Shown: piece after piece, positions 1-12,285 of the stretch
Numbering within the stretch: the stretch's first letter is position 1
Layout of the letters: each line of letters opens with the position of its first letter
Program-made: the position numbers and the translations under genes
Notes under the pieces: generated by a model
Told to the model about the DNA's origin: nothing
Databases searched by the model: none
The model's input: only the letters and a program-made list of their open reading frames with translations
Assembly: GCA_028023455.1 (NCBI GenBank)
Contig: JAQFVV010012509.1
Location: 3,776,590-3,840,589, forward strand
Direction of reading: 5' to 3'
Length of the DNA: 64,000 nucleotides
Origin: Epiperipatus broadwayi
Taxonomy: Eukaryota > Onychophora > Udeonychophora > Euonychophora > Peripatidae

Positions 1-332
1 GCACCCAAAATGAATGAGTTAAGTTTCTAACCACAATATTTTACTCTGAAATATATAACTTTGCCACTTCACTAAGTATAAGGAATTTGTTTAGTAAATA
101 ATATATATTTCATTTGTTATTATTTGGCATACTTCTCATAGATTAAAGTTGTGAGGGAGTTAAGTTTAATACTTTATTAAAAGTTTTTACATTCATGTTG
201 ATCAAAATGTAAACTATTAAGGAGTAGAAAACAAGAAGGAATCCAGAAAAAATCATTATTCCTTTTTTTATTATTCCTCTTTAGAGGAAATAACTTGAGA
301 TTGTTTTCTTATATATTTATACTTTTTTTTAG

Positions 333-965
333 CTAACTAGAAAAAGATGCTTCGTAAATGCAGACGTAGATTGCTTTAAAAATTTGATGGACTTCTTATA
401 CAAATTTTTACAAGAAGGTAGACGTCAACCTGAAAAAATCCAAGAATATCTACCTGAAGAAAGCAGAGAGCATCTATCTGAAGAAATTAGAAATCATCTA
501 TCTGAAGAAATTAGAGATCGTCTATCTGAAGAAATTAAAGAACGTCAATCTGAAGAAAGCAGAGAGCGTCTATCTGAAGAAATCAAAGATCTTCTATCTG
601 AAGAAAATAAAGAACTTCACTTCAATGAAATCAGAGAGCGTCAACGTGAAGAAATTCATAAGAGACTAGTTGCTATATTTGGATACCTACCACCTGGAAG
701 CTTCTTGGGATTATCATTTGAAGATTTCAAAGAGCGTCATCCTTTTTTATTCAGGGAACTGCTCCTGGATCGTCTACCTAACCAACTTCATCATTCTGAA
801 GAATTCATGGAACCTCAAAGAAAGTTACTATCGGTTGAAAGTAGAGAATATCCACTTGAAATATTTTGGGAACAGCATCATGTATTTGATGAAATCAGAG
901 ACTACAAACCAAAAGACGTCAGAAACTTTATATGGGATATTTTTGAGAACTCCATTTGCTTCAGA
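333..965 (+). CDS. Exon 1 of the visible gene: octapeptide-repeat helical region
   Basis: The frame is open from a pyrimidine-rich acceptor ending in AG at 331-332 to a GTAAGT donor at 966. This suggests an internal exon entering in phase 0, with upstream exons outside the window. If instead this is the first coding exon, the first ATG in frame is at 387 (a TTG at 384 precedes it). Residues encoded by 447-662 are nine tandem eight-residue units of the type LSEEIRDR, rich in Glu, Arg and Ser, predicted to form a charged helix. The rest (663-965) continues with charged, aromatic-containing sequence ([20 protein letters not shown]) that keeps a faint echo of the repeat. I do not recognise the domain. 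Reading on through the donor meets a stop at 990-992, which would give a truncated product if the intron is retained. Confidence 0.75.
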
Positions 966-3900
966 GTAAGTAATATTACATTTTTATTTTAATAGTCTGT
1001 GAATTAAAAGTTAAATTATTAATAAACGTGCAAAATTAATTTTTAAAACATGGGCTGATATTTTAAATGAAATTTAGTTTTTATGTATTTATTTTTCCTT
1101 AAAAATTATTTTATAAATTGTAATCACTTTAAATATCAAAATAACGTCAAAAAATGTGGAGGGAAGGGGTTAACATAAAGTATTTTGAAGAAGTAAATTC
1201 AATAATTTGGAAAGAGAATGTTCAGTATTTTTTTACTCATTGGCCACTCTTATAAATGACCAAAAATAACTGTATAGTCAATGACAGATGTTAATGAAAA
1301 TCAATAGCAAAACCAAAAACCAATGAAGGCATTAACATCGTTTAAACAATGGATTGACTAATATTTATATAAGATTATCAAAGATTGTGTTGTGGAAATG
1401 GCATGGAGCAGAATATAAGAATGGGGAATGGAAGGTAAAGTGGCTAACAGGTTTCTCTGGGTCCTGACTCCGTTTAAAAAGAAGTAATTTACTAGTGCGT
1501 TTACTTTTGGAAAATGTTGAAAGAAGATCTGAATAAATTCTGTGGAAAGTGGAGAAATTTAAAGATAATGAAAACAAAAAATGTAGAGATTTTGTAATTT
1601 TTCGTTATTTTTTTTAAAACGATGTTTTATAAAATAGTAAATGAAGTCACATATTTTGTCTTAAATTTATCTCTTTCTCTATCTTTTTTTGACCTGTCTT
1701 TTAAAATATTTTATAATAATAACGTTTAAGTACAGAGCTTGAGATAATTAAAATATTTTCTTTATTTTATTTAAGGGCATAATTTTTTTTACAGTTTAAT
1801 TATTAACAAAGCTTTAAAAAAATCTGTAGAAATTTCCATCAAGAGATAGATCCAGTATTGGCTTATGAAATTCTTCACTTCTGCATAATATTAATAGATG
1901 ACGTTTATTATCTACCATTTGATTATTAGGTTTAACAATCATTATTTACTTGATTGATAATCTATGTTTGGTCGTACTTTCATAGGCTAGAGATGTTAAT
2001 TTTCATTTCTGCAAAATAAAATGCAATGCTTATGTATATTACTGAATCTGATAATGAGATTTTGATAATGGTTATAAAAGATCAAATCCAAAGTGTTTTA
2101 CTGCATATGAAAATCAATTATTTGATATTCCACACAAAATTTATTGTTAAGTCATACTTCTACAGTTACTTCAAAGATTCTTTTGTTGCAGATTATGAAA
2201 GAAGTTGATATGAGACCAATTTTAAAAACTAAAACTATTACTTGTGTTCATGATATTCCACTCTATTAATATATTTTTATAGCTTTCTATAAGACAATTT
2301 ATCTTTTAAAATTGGATATGTTTAAAGATAGACAGTCATTGGCAGGAAATAGAATTGAGTGTACCAGTAAGACTCATTATAGTAATATTTTTATATGTAC
2401 ATAGAGAAGTTTATAGATTATGTATAATATTCGCCCATCCAATATAATAGGGCTAGGGAAACTATAAAATATTTGTTTAATGAATCCCAAACATTACTAG
2501 TAAGCTCTACAAGGAGATTATTTCTAAAAATTATCTGATCTTGATAGACAAGAATGATAAATAGGCAATGGTCCAAGGGTTGTTTTTAAGTAGCTTTGAG
2601 CTGAATTGCATTTCACTTTATTGACACAAAGGGTTAATATTCTGATTACTGGTATTTGATCTTTTAGGTGAAAATTTGATCATGCCACTTTAGTGAATTA
2701 AAAATAAAACACCAGTGTTTGAAAAATATTTTCACATTTTTCATATCTTTATTAAAAGAATATCTACCTCCTAGATTAATTTTCTGCTTCTGTTTTTGGA
2801 AGATCACTGATGAATATATTAAATAAGTAGATGAAAGAAATGAATCTTTTGAGGATCGTTCCATAAAATTTTGCATCCATTACAATTATCATTTAGCTTC
2901 ATTTGGAGTATTCTTTTTGAGAACATTTTGTACAGTAGATGAATATTTCAACAGCATTTGAAGATTTAGACCTTTTGAGAAAAGACGATTTCCATGAACA
3001 TTGTCTTTGATATTATGAACCTTCTAATATATACTATTTTCACAATAAGTTGATATAAGATGCTTAAATAGTTCATCAAATTTGCCTGATTAAAAATTCG
3101 TCAGTTTTTATAAATTTTAAAAATAAAATAAATCAATTAAGTTGTTGAAATTTTACTTTCACGAAAAGGAAGCTCGTCTGATATTAACATGCTTGCATAT
3201 TAATGTTTGTTTAAGGAAATGGTAAAAACACGACCAGAACAAGTCTTATGGCTCTCTCAACTTGTTTACAGTCTAATCACATTTCCCTACAAAGGCAATA
3301 CGACAGAACAGGAAGAAGCCAGAAAATGTATCCATGATTTAGTAGTCAATCTTAAGGTAAGTTGTTAATATTTAAATTAATTGCATACTATGTTTAATGT
3401 AGTTTTTTGATTTACTGTTTACTATGTATATAGATATGTGTGTCTGTGCGTGTATGTAAATATGTGAGCGATGGAAAAAAGAATTTGCTTCTATAAATAA
3501 ATAAAACTACCGCATTTTAATTTACTATTCTATATATATATCATTACTGTATTTTTAAATTCCCTATTTACTTTATAATGATCTAAAATATTAACAAAAT
3601 ACCATATTTATTATAAATATAACATAAAATTAATTATAGCAAATTATGAGGGTTTTATGAGATTATGTGGAAAGTTCAACGAATTCGGGGAACTAGAAAG
3701 ATTTTATAATACTCGGAGTTAACAGATACAAAACTTATTTCTATGTGTTTATATAAGCAATGATGTGAATGGGTAGAGATTTTGGTGCAAATCCCAAATT
3801 ATAAAAGATGGGGGAAGAGAATAAATCCCTTGATTAAAAAAAAAGATGTTTGGAAAATAAATAGAAAATAATGTAGAGTCATATAAAATGCAATATATAT

Positions 3901-6900
3901 ATATATTGTGACGGGAGAAAGATCTTTGAGATTCGCAGATACTAACCACGAGGGCGCCACTAGTCCGAAAATAGGAACTAGTTATTATTATTATAATAAT
4001 TTATAATAATTTATAATTTATTATCCTGTTTTAATAAAATGGCACAGAATAGAGTTTTCCCAAGTAGTTGGAGTAATACAAGAGTAAGGTTATTATTTAA
4101 AGGAAAGGGTAAGGATCATAGAAAGTTGAATAATTATAGACCGATAGCGGTAACATCAGTTTTATATAAAGTTTTCTCGTATATGGTGGCTAGTAAAGTT
4201 GTAAAATGGATGGAAGGGAATAATGTAGTGGGTGAAATGCAAGGAGGTTTTAGATTAGATAGGCGTATAGGAGATAGTTTATTTGTAGTTACACAACTTA
4301 TGGATATGAGTAGGAATGCAGATAAACAGTTATATATGAGTTTTATAGATATAGAGAAGGCATATGATAGAGTAAATAGAAATAGATTATGGATAAGTTT
4401 AGCAAATTTGGGAATGGATGAAGCTTTAATAGATATTATTAAGAAATTATATGAAAATAATTATTATATATATCAATTAGAGAATATAGAATCAATTAAA
4501 GTTAAAAATGGTGTGGGACTAAGGCAAGGATGCCCTATGTCACCTATTTTGTTTGTGTTGTATTTGAGTGAAATGGAAAGAGCAATAGAAAGATTAGGAA
4601 GAGGGATAGAGATACCGTTAATAGGTAGTAAGGGAGTATATATTTTGTCAGGTTTTTTTTTTTGCAGATGATATATTTTTGTGTGCAGAAAAAAGAGAAG
4701 ATATGGAAGTTATGTTGAGGACATGTGCAAGGGTGGGTAAAGAGATGGGGATTAAATTTAGTGAAGAAAAATCAAATATAATGATGGTTAATACTGAGGA
4801 AAGAGAAGATGTAGAATTTTTATTGGGAGATATTAAGTTAAGTGTGGTGAATAGATATAGTTATTTGGGAATTATTTTAAGTAATCAGAAAAATTATTTG
4901 GATGAATGGGAGAAAAAATTGATAAATGAAGCAAAGAAAAGAAAAGGATTGATAAAAAAATTAACAGTATTTTCATATAATAAATATGATGTAGCTAGAA
5001 TTATATGGAAAGGAGTTGCAGTAGCAGGGTTAACATATGGTAATGATGCATTATATGTTAGTAAAAAGATATTAGATTATTTAGAAAAAGCTCAAAGGGA
5101 AGTAGGAAGACATGCATTGGATGCAGAAGTATGGACAGCAAGGGAGACAATTCAAGGAGAAATGGGATGGTCAAGTTTTCATATGAGAGATGCAAAAAGT
5201 AAAATGAAAATGTTTGGTAGATTGCAGTTTATGGATAATAAAAGAATAGCTAAAATAGTATTTAATTGGGTTATGAGTAAAGGGCAGGTAACAAGATGGG
5301 TGAGAAAGGTAATGCGGTATGCAAAAGATTTGGATAAAGAATTTATATCAGTATATTTGTACAAAAGATGGGATGATTGTGTTAAGAGGATTATTGAGTG
5401 TTATAGTAGTAAGGAATGGGATAAAAGAATAAATTTATTAATAAAGACTAGGGAGTTAGAGAGATGGAGAAATAGTATGGAGAGTAAAAAGAGTTTAAAT
5501 ATATATAGAAATAAACAGAATATTAGGTGTGAGTTAATATATGATAATAGTAAGGAAAGTAGTTTATTGTTTAAGGCTCGAACGGGATCTTTAGCTACAA
5601 AAGAATATACATGTAAATGGAAAAATATGGGTGATTTATTTTGTAAATTATGTAAGGAAGGAATTGAAAATATTAGGCATTTGTTAATTGAATGTAAATG
5701 TTTGAAAACAGAAAGGGTACATATAATGAAGTTGTGGAAAAATAAATATGAAAAGAGTGATTATACAGAAAGTGAATTATTGGTTTTTATGTTGGGTTTG
5801 GGAAAAGATAAGGGGGATTTAGATATAAAGGTTATAGAGTTGACAAAAATTATGTTGTGGAAATGGGATAGAGCAGATTATGGGTAAATTTAGAGTGGGG
5901 AATGTAAAAGAAAGTGGCTAACAGGTTTATCTGGGCATAATTGCTGAGATATTCTTGACTTCATTTAAGGAGAAGCCATAATACATCACATCACATCACA
6001 TCACAACTAGACATTTATTTTAAGGGTGGACAGGATATGCGAATCAAAAGGCACCAAACTAAACCCAGGGAGGAACAAAATATTTTAAACATTGTTTAGA
6101 CAGTTGAGAATAAAATCACAAATACAAACGTCAGCCAAATAAATTTAAACAATTTATTAATTTTATAAGTTGGACAATATAGTACAGACATCTAGCCATG
6201 AATATAAAAGTGACTTATGTTAACATACGCATATTTACCAGAGAGTGCACAAGAGTATGACAAACATGAAGGCATTAAACATTTGGCAATAAAATTCTCT
6301 CACTTAACATATAAGAAATGGTTAAGATAATATCTTCTTGCTGGCCAGTTGTAAAATTACAAAAACAAACAACAACTTTAGCTTCCTGAATCAGGGATAA
6401 TAAAACAGTTACTGTCCCACCAGGAATCAACGATACCAGTGCGGACGTCCGAGCAGTAATATTCTAATTACTGTCATTAAAATGCCGCAGGCCTGCTGGG
6501 CGTAATACTACATTCAAAGTAAACATGGCTGATCTCACCTACAAGACAGCAACAGATATTTGATTATGATCTTACGTAATCCAGAAAGAAATAGACTATT
6601 TTCAGACCCTGAAGAAATAACTTGACAAATAGCCAGCAAAAAGATTTTGTTGTTTGCACAAACAGTGCAAACGAAACATGTTTAAAGATTCTTTATTGTA
6701 CAAGTAAGGGCAGGTAAATAAATAAAGATTACGAAAACTGCCAATGTGTTTTGTAATAGTTAACGAAATAATCAGGTATATATTAAACTTATAAAATACA
6801 ATCACCTTATGCACCCACTGATAAACGAAAATTGCAAACAAACTTGGAATCTTAAAACTAAGATTCCAAGACACACTTTAAATACTAGAAAAGAGTACAT

Positions 6901-9900
6901 ACAGATAATAAATAATTAAAAAAACAATTAATACCATTTTAAAACATATTTATCATTAGATTGAGCAGAGATTTAATTAAACGCAATTTAATTACCCTGG
7001 CTAGAATAGGAAAAAGTTTAGCTTACGATAAGGCAGAGTCCTAGTGATTTAGTGACGAGTGTGCACTTTTGATAATAGTTCATCTTTCAGGAGCTTGGAT
7101 GGCGGCAAGATAGAGATAGTGTTTATTTTAGAGGTTCATGGCATGACTGAAGAAGAGCTGGTAGGTGTGGGTCTGTCCTTTGTTTAAATTAGCCAAACAT
7201 TCTAATGATGGCAAAACTCACAGTGGTGGATTTTGACATCTTGCCTAGCAACAAAGTTTGTCAATAATTATTTCTGTTTTTAGCAGGCAATTCTATGTCC
7301 GAACAGCTATTCAAAACCATCTGACTCTTAGCAGGCAATAATCCCAGTGTGTGTCCTATAATGAATCCATCTCTCCACTCAACTGGCGGGCTATCCTTGC
7401 CTTGCTACATTTTTCGTGCAAAACTTTCATTAATGTCCATTCTATATTCCAGGCAGGGCAAATATTAATTTCCCGCTCAATCTAATTTAAGACTCCCAAC
7501 CAGGGATAAGTGAAACAAAAACGACAAATACAAAACTAAATCTCCGCTTTTTTTTTAGAATTACCTTTAAAAATAATTACAATAAAAGCAACAGGAATAT
7601 ATAATTAGCAAGCTTGTCTGTTTTTAATCAAATTGATTAAAACAGGCGGTGAAAGTAAACTATTTTAAAATCAATTTTATAAACAAAGTAGTGAAAGTAA
7701 ACTATTTTAAAATCAATTTTATAAGCATTAAATGATCTACTTTAAATATAAATATGTTTGTGTTTTAAATAATAATACAAATTTTAGCATTAGACATTTA
7801 ATGAAAATGAAGTTGTTTTTCCTTTATTAATTTTAGTACTAAAACCATTGAATCGGAAATCAATCCGGCTCAATATATATATAATGTATAAAAGGATATT
7901 TAATACTAGAATAAGTTTAGGCTATTTGGGATAAGAACGGGAGCCGTGAAGTTCTAGGGAGAGGGGAATAAAAGAGGCTTTTTTTTCAGATGTGGTTTAA
8001 AAATTTTGTTCTGTTTCTAATCACCACTCAATCCTTTTTTCTTTTCAAAATATACATTACATATAACCATATAATTCTATAATTAAAACACTTCCTCTTT
8101 TTTTTACAAAAACTTTATTTGTTGTATATATATATAAAAAGAAAGTTACTGTTAACACTAACTGAAATAATTATAGAAAATATACAAACCATTATATAAT
8201 TACAAATATCCAGGAAGCCCTTTGTTTAAAGATCTATATCTCAATAATAGCAAACCTTAAAATGATACCACTTTAAGATTGTATGCTAAACGATGTTAAA
8301 TATTGAAATACAGACCTACTCAAACACAGAGCATGAAATTTTAAATAAGCAAACGATCTTAAATTTTGCTAATAAACTAACAAGTTTTACAAAGTTATTA
8401 AAGACAAACTAAACATTAGATTTTAATCTTTAAACTCCTCCCAAACTATAAATGAAAAAAAAGTTACTGTTAACACTAACTGAAATAATTATAGAAAATA
8501 TACAAACCATTATACAATTACAAATATCCAGTAACGCCCTTTGTTTAGCATACAACCTTAAAGTGGTATCATTTTAAGATTTGCTATTATTGAGATATAG
8601 ATCTTTAAACAAAGAGCGTTACTGGATATTTGTAATTGTATAATGGTTTGTATATATATATCACTTGTTCCAACATTTCAACTATTTTTACTTTATAGTC
8701 ATTTTCAAGGATCTAGAAAAAACATATTAAATTATAACAAACTCCACATAATAAAACCAAAAAGACCAAAAAAATATCAAAAAAATATAAAGATAAAAAA
8801 GTATATAAATCCCATAAAAATTAAAATAAATAAAATACATTAAATTAATTAAATTAAAACATAAAATATATCCCACACTTATTTGCCTCCCTTCTCATAA
8901 AACTTTCTCTTTTTACAATTTCTTTTATCCAAAATGCAATTGTTACAATAAAACACTTATTTCTTTCTTCTTTTTTATATGCTTCAAAATTATACTTATT
9001 TTCAAAAAATAATTCTTTATGCATTATTTATCCAATTCTATTTAAAACAGGTTTATATCTTTTTATATATAAACTCTCTTTTACCATTCTTTCTTTATAT
9101 AATCTAACCCCCTCCAACATTCTAATCTTAAAATCTATATGCCAACTTTCTTACTATGTATATTTACATTAGAATTCCTATCTCTCAAATGCTGTTTCAA
9201 TCTTGTCTCTAATTTGTTCTTTGTTATACCAATATATGATATATCTTTATTTATAATAAAACAAAACCATTCTAAGTTAATGTAATTTATCATTTTCAAA
9301 AATATATTTATACAATTCTTTATAATTGTTGTTTGTATATTTAGGTTAAAAAATTAAATTATAATCTATAGACAAAATGATTATTTAAAGTCGTTAATGT
9401 GTTATTTAAGATGGTACTGTAAAATGAGTGTGTTCAGAAAATGTCACATTTGAAAAGTGAATATGCTATAGGTAAATAATGAGCTAAGATGATGAAGATA
9501 GGCAAAGCAGGAATCTGGGCCAATTGGTTTTTCTATGAATATACTTGGGGATTATCTACTTACTTCATGTTTTTATATCCATATTTTTAACTCTATAGAA
9601 AAATTGAAAATTTTTTAATCTATCTTTTTTTAAACTTTATGAATCATTCTTGAATATTTTTTTTATTAATTGGGGAAAATAGAATATATATATTTCAAAT
9701 AGACCAATTAGTTGTTTATTACTTCTCACATTCCAATTGGAGAATGGATGTAGAATAGCTATTCCAAGTCTGAACATAAAGACAAAGAATCCAACTTAAC
9801 CTGTATTAAAAAACTGGGAGACATCATTGCATTTATTTCAAATTTGTATGTTAAATATATTAAATTTGTTAAGCACAAGCAGTTGACATTGTAGTAATGT

Positions 9901-12222
9901 AAAAGCTAAAACTTTTGGCAGATGCACTTTAAAAATGCTTATGTGACAGCCAATCAGATGAAATAATGACTGCACGAGGAACTCTTAATTCTAAAACACA
10001 AGCTAGAACTATAAGAAAAAGATGGGACCCACCTTTTTCTATGCTTAAATTTATATATAAATAAGCCAGACTCAAGCATTTCAAACTAAGAGTGTGAAGC
10101 TTAAAACACCTTCACATTTAATTCATTAAATCGTTTTCTTATAGTTCTGGCTTGTGTTTTAGATTTAAGAGATCCACATGCAGTCATTATTGCATCTGAT
10201 TGATTGTCACATAAGCATTTTTTAAAGCGCATCTGCTGAAGGTTTTAGCTTTCATGTTATTATTAAATTTGTATGTTGTAATTGTAATAATGGAAATAAC
10301 TATAAAATAATTCATTCAAAAACTTAAAATATTTCTTCAGTGCAGACTTGATACCAGTGAGCCAACACTTACAAATTTGTGAAGCAGAGGGGAATAAAAA
10401 CTAAATCTGTGGAGTGCATAATGCTGAGTGTGTGCCCTATAGTAGTATGTTCACAAGACATTGTTTAGGGAAAATTTTTCCACTATTCTCCAAAATATTA
10501 AAATGAAAAAATGGACCTTGCCTGAGGATTAAACAGGAAAGAAAATTTGTTCTTCCAATCAACATTAAGCTTTATTAATTTTGTAACTTTGACTTTTTAA
10601 AAAACAATGGGAAGATGCAAATATCCTCATGGATAGGTGTTTTGACTAAACCAGTTCTTTCCACAAATTGTTACAGATGAAAGGATAAGTATTAACATTG
10701 AAATGCATTTGTTGAGAAAGGATGCACAAGTAACAAAGAAGTGCATTACGATGATGCAGTTGAATAATTGGTAAATGTTACATATATATCATCTTCAAAT
10801 TTAATTAAAATATACATCATATGGAGAATAAAATTTAATATTTCAAAGTTAAAGAGTAAGGATGTTTGAAAATAATAAGACATTAAGTTAATATCTAGAC
10901 ATCAGAAGGGTTTTGAAAACTAGTTAATAATTTGAGTTAGTAGTAGCATTTTACCTATATTTAGACCTGTGCAGTTTTATACAGTAATAGAATGTCAACC
11001 TCTGAAGTTTGAGGTCGTAAGTTCCATTGTGCTGATTGTACTGATGTTGGTATACACCTTTATCTGGCATTATTCTTTTTTATGAACCCCTAATTGGCCT
11101 GGTGTGTACTCCTATGGCTATGTGTATCACAGATTTGGCAATCACTGGTGTAGGTACAATGTCTTTTAGTATCCAGGAATTATAAAATATACAGCATTGA
11201 TTGACAAATTTCATTATAAATACTGGTCAAAAATTCTTGTACATACAGTCATTATAAGCCATTGTTATGCCAACTGAATGGAACTTAACATGTTAGCAGT
11301 GCCATCTGTCTGAAATATTTTAGTTGTATTTATACTACTAAAACAGATACCAAAATTTATGATATTTTACATGATTAACCTTTTTAAAACTTCTTATCTT
11401 TCTGATCCAGCTTTACAATCACATAACAGCTTTTAAAGTTACTCTGTTTTCCAATCTGCTTTTCAATACTATTACCATAAGCAAGACATTCTGCCATTTT
11501 GTTTAGTAATATGTAACTGAAACAACGTTTGTAACTTACTCTTTTCTTTTCCAATAATTTAATCTTGCTTTAAACACAATACTTTTCTAAATGAGAAATT
11601 AGTATCATCGATGGTACATTTATGGATATCAACATGTTTATTTTTATCTTGGTAATCATAGATTAATCTGACCCAAAACTTATTTTTACAATAACGGTGC
11701 TCTAACAGCAATCCCTCAGATATTTAGCTCTTTTCTAAAAAAATTGCAATTCATTACACAAAAATAGCTATTGTGGATTATATATCAAATGTGAGATTAT
11801 TATTTTAAAAGGTCATAGAGAACTTTTATAATCTTGGCTGATCAGAGGAGTAAATTTGGGTGTGCTTACATTTAAGGCTATCAAAAGTATGACTGGATTT
11901 GATAAAGATTAGCAAAAAAGTCATTGATGATAGTGAAAAAAGTTGGGAATTTCAGAGTTTCTGCAATATTGTTTTGATTGGCCAATTGGCCTCTGTTGCC
12001 TGGATAATATGGATGTGATACAACTGAAAGATCAATATAATGTTGATATTAACATTCAGTACAAAGATAGATATAAAGATAGATAGATGGATGAATGGAT
12101 GGATGGATAGATAGATAGACAGACAGACAGATATATATATATAGATAGATGGATGGATGGATAGATAGATAGATAGGTAGGTAGTTAGGTAGATATATAG
12201 ATAGACAGACAGACAGATAGAC

Positions 12223-12285
<63 letters not shown>

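Larger units (their letters stand above)
4015..6006 (+). mobile_element. 5'-truncated non-LTR (LINE) retrotransposon
   Basis: The copy begins just after a run of TTA/TAA repeats, inside the open frame before the reverse-transcriptase domain, and ends with four ATCAC units (5984-6006) that look like its 3' tail. Both halves of the reverse transcriptase are readable (4039-4671 and 4679-5887) but lie in different frames. No endonuclease domain remains. It sits in the same orientation as the host gene, within intron 2. The clade is not certain; the tail and C-terminal zinc knuckle are the features to match. Confidence 0.85.

Noticed and set aside
1365-1577. 70-codon minus-strand frame
   Set aside because: Antisense to a LINE 3' relic; no coding character.
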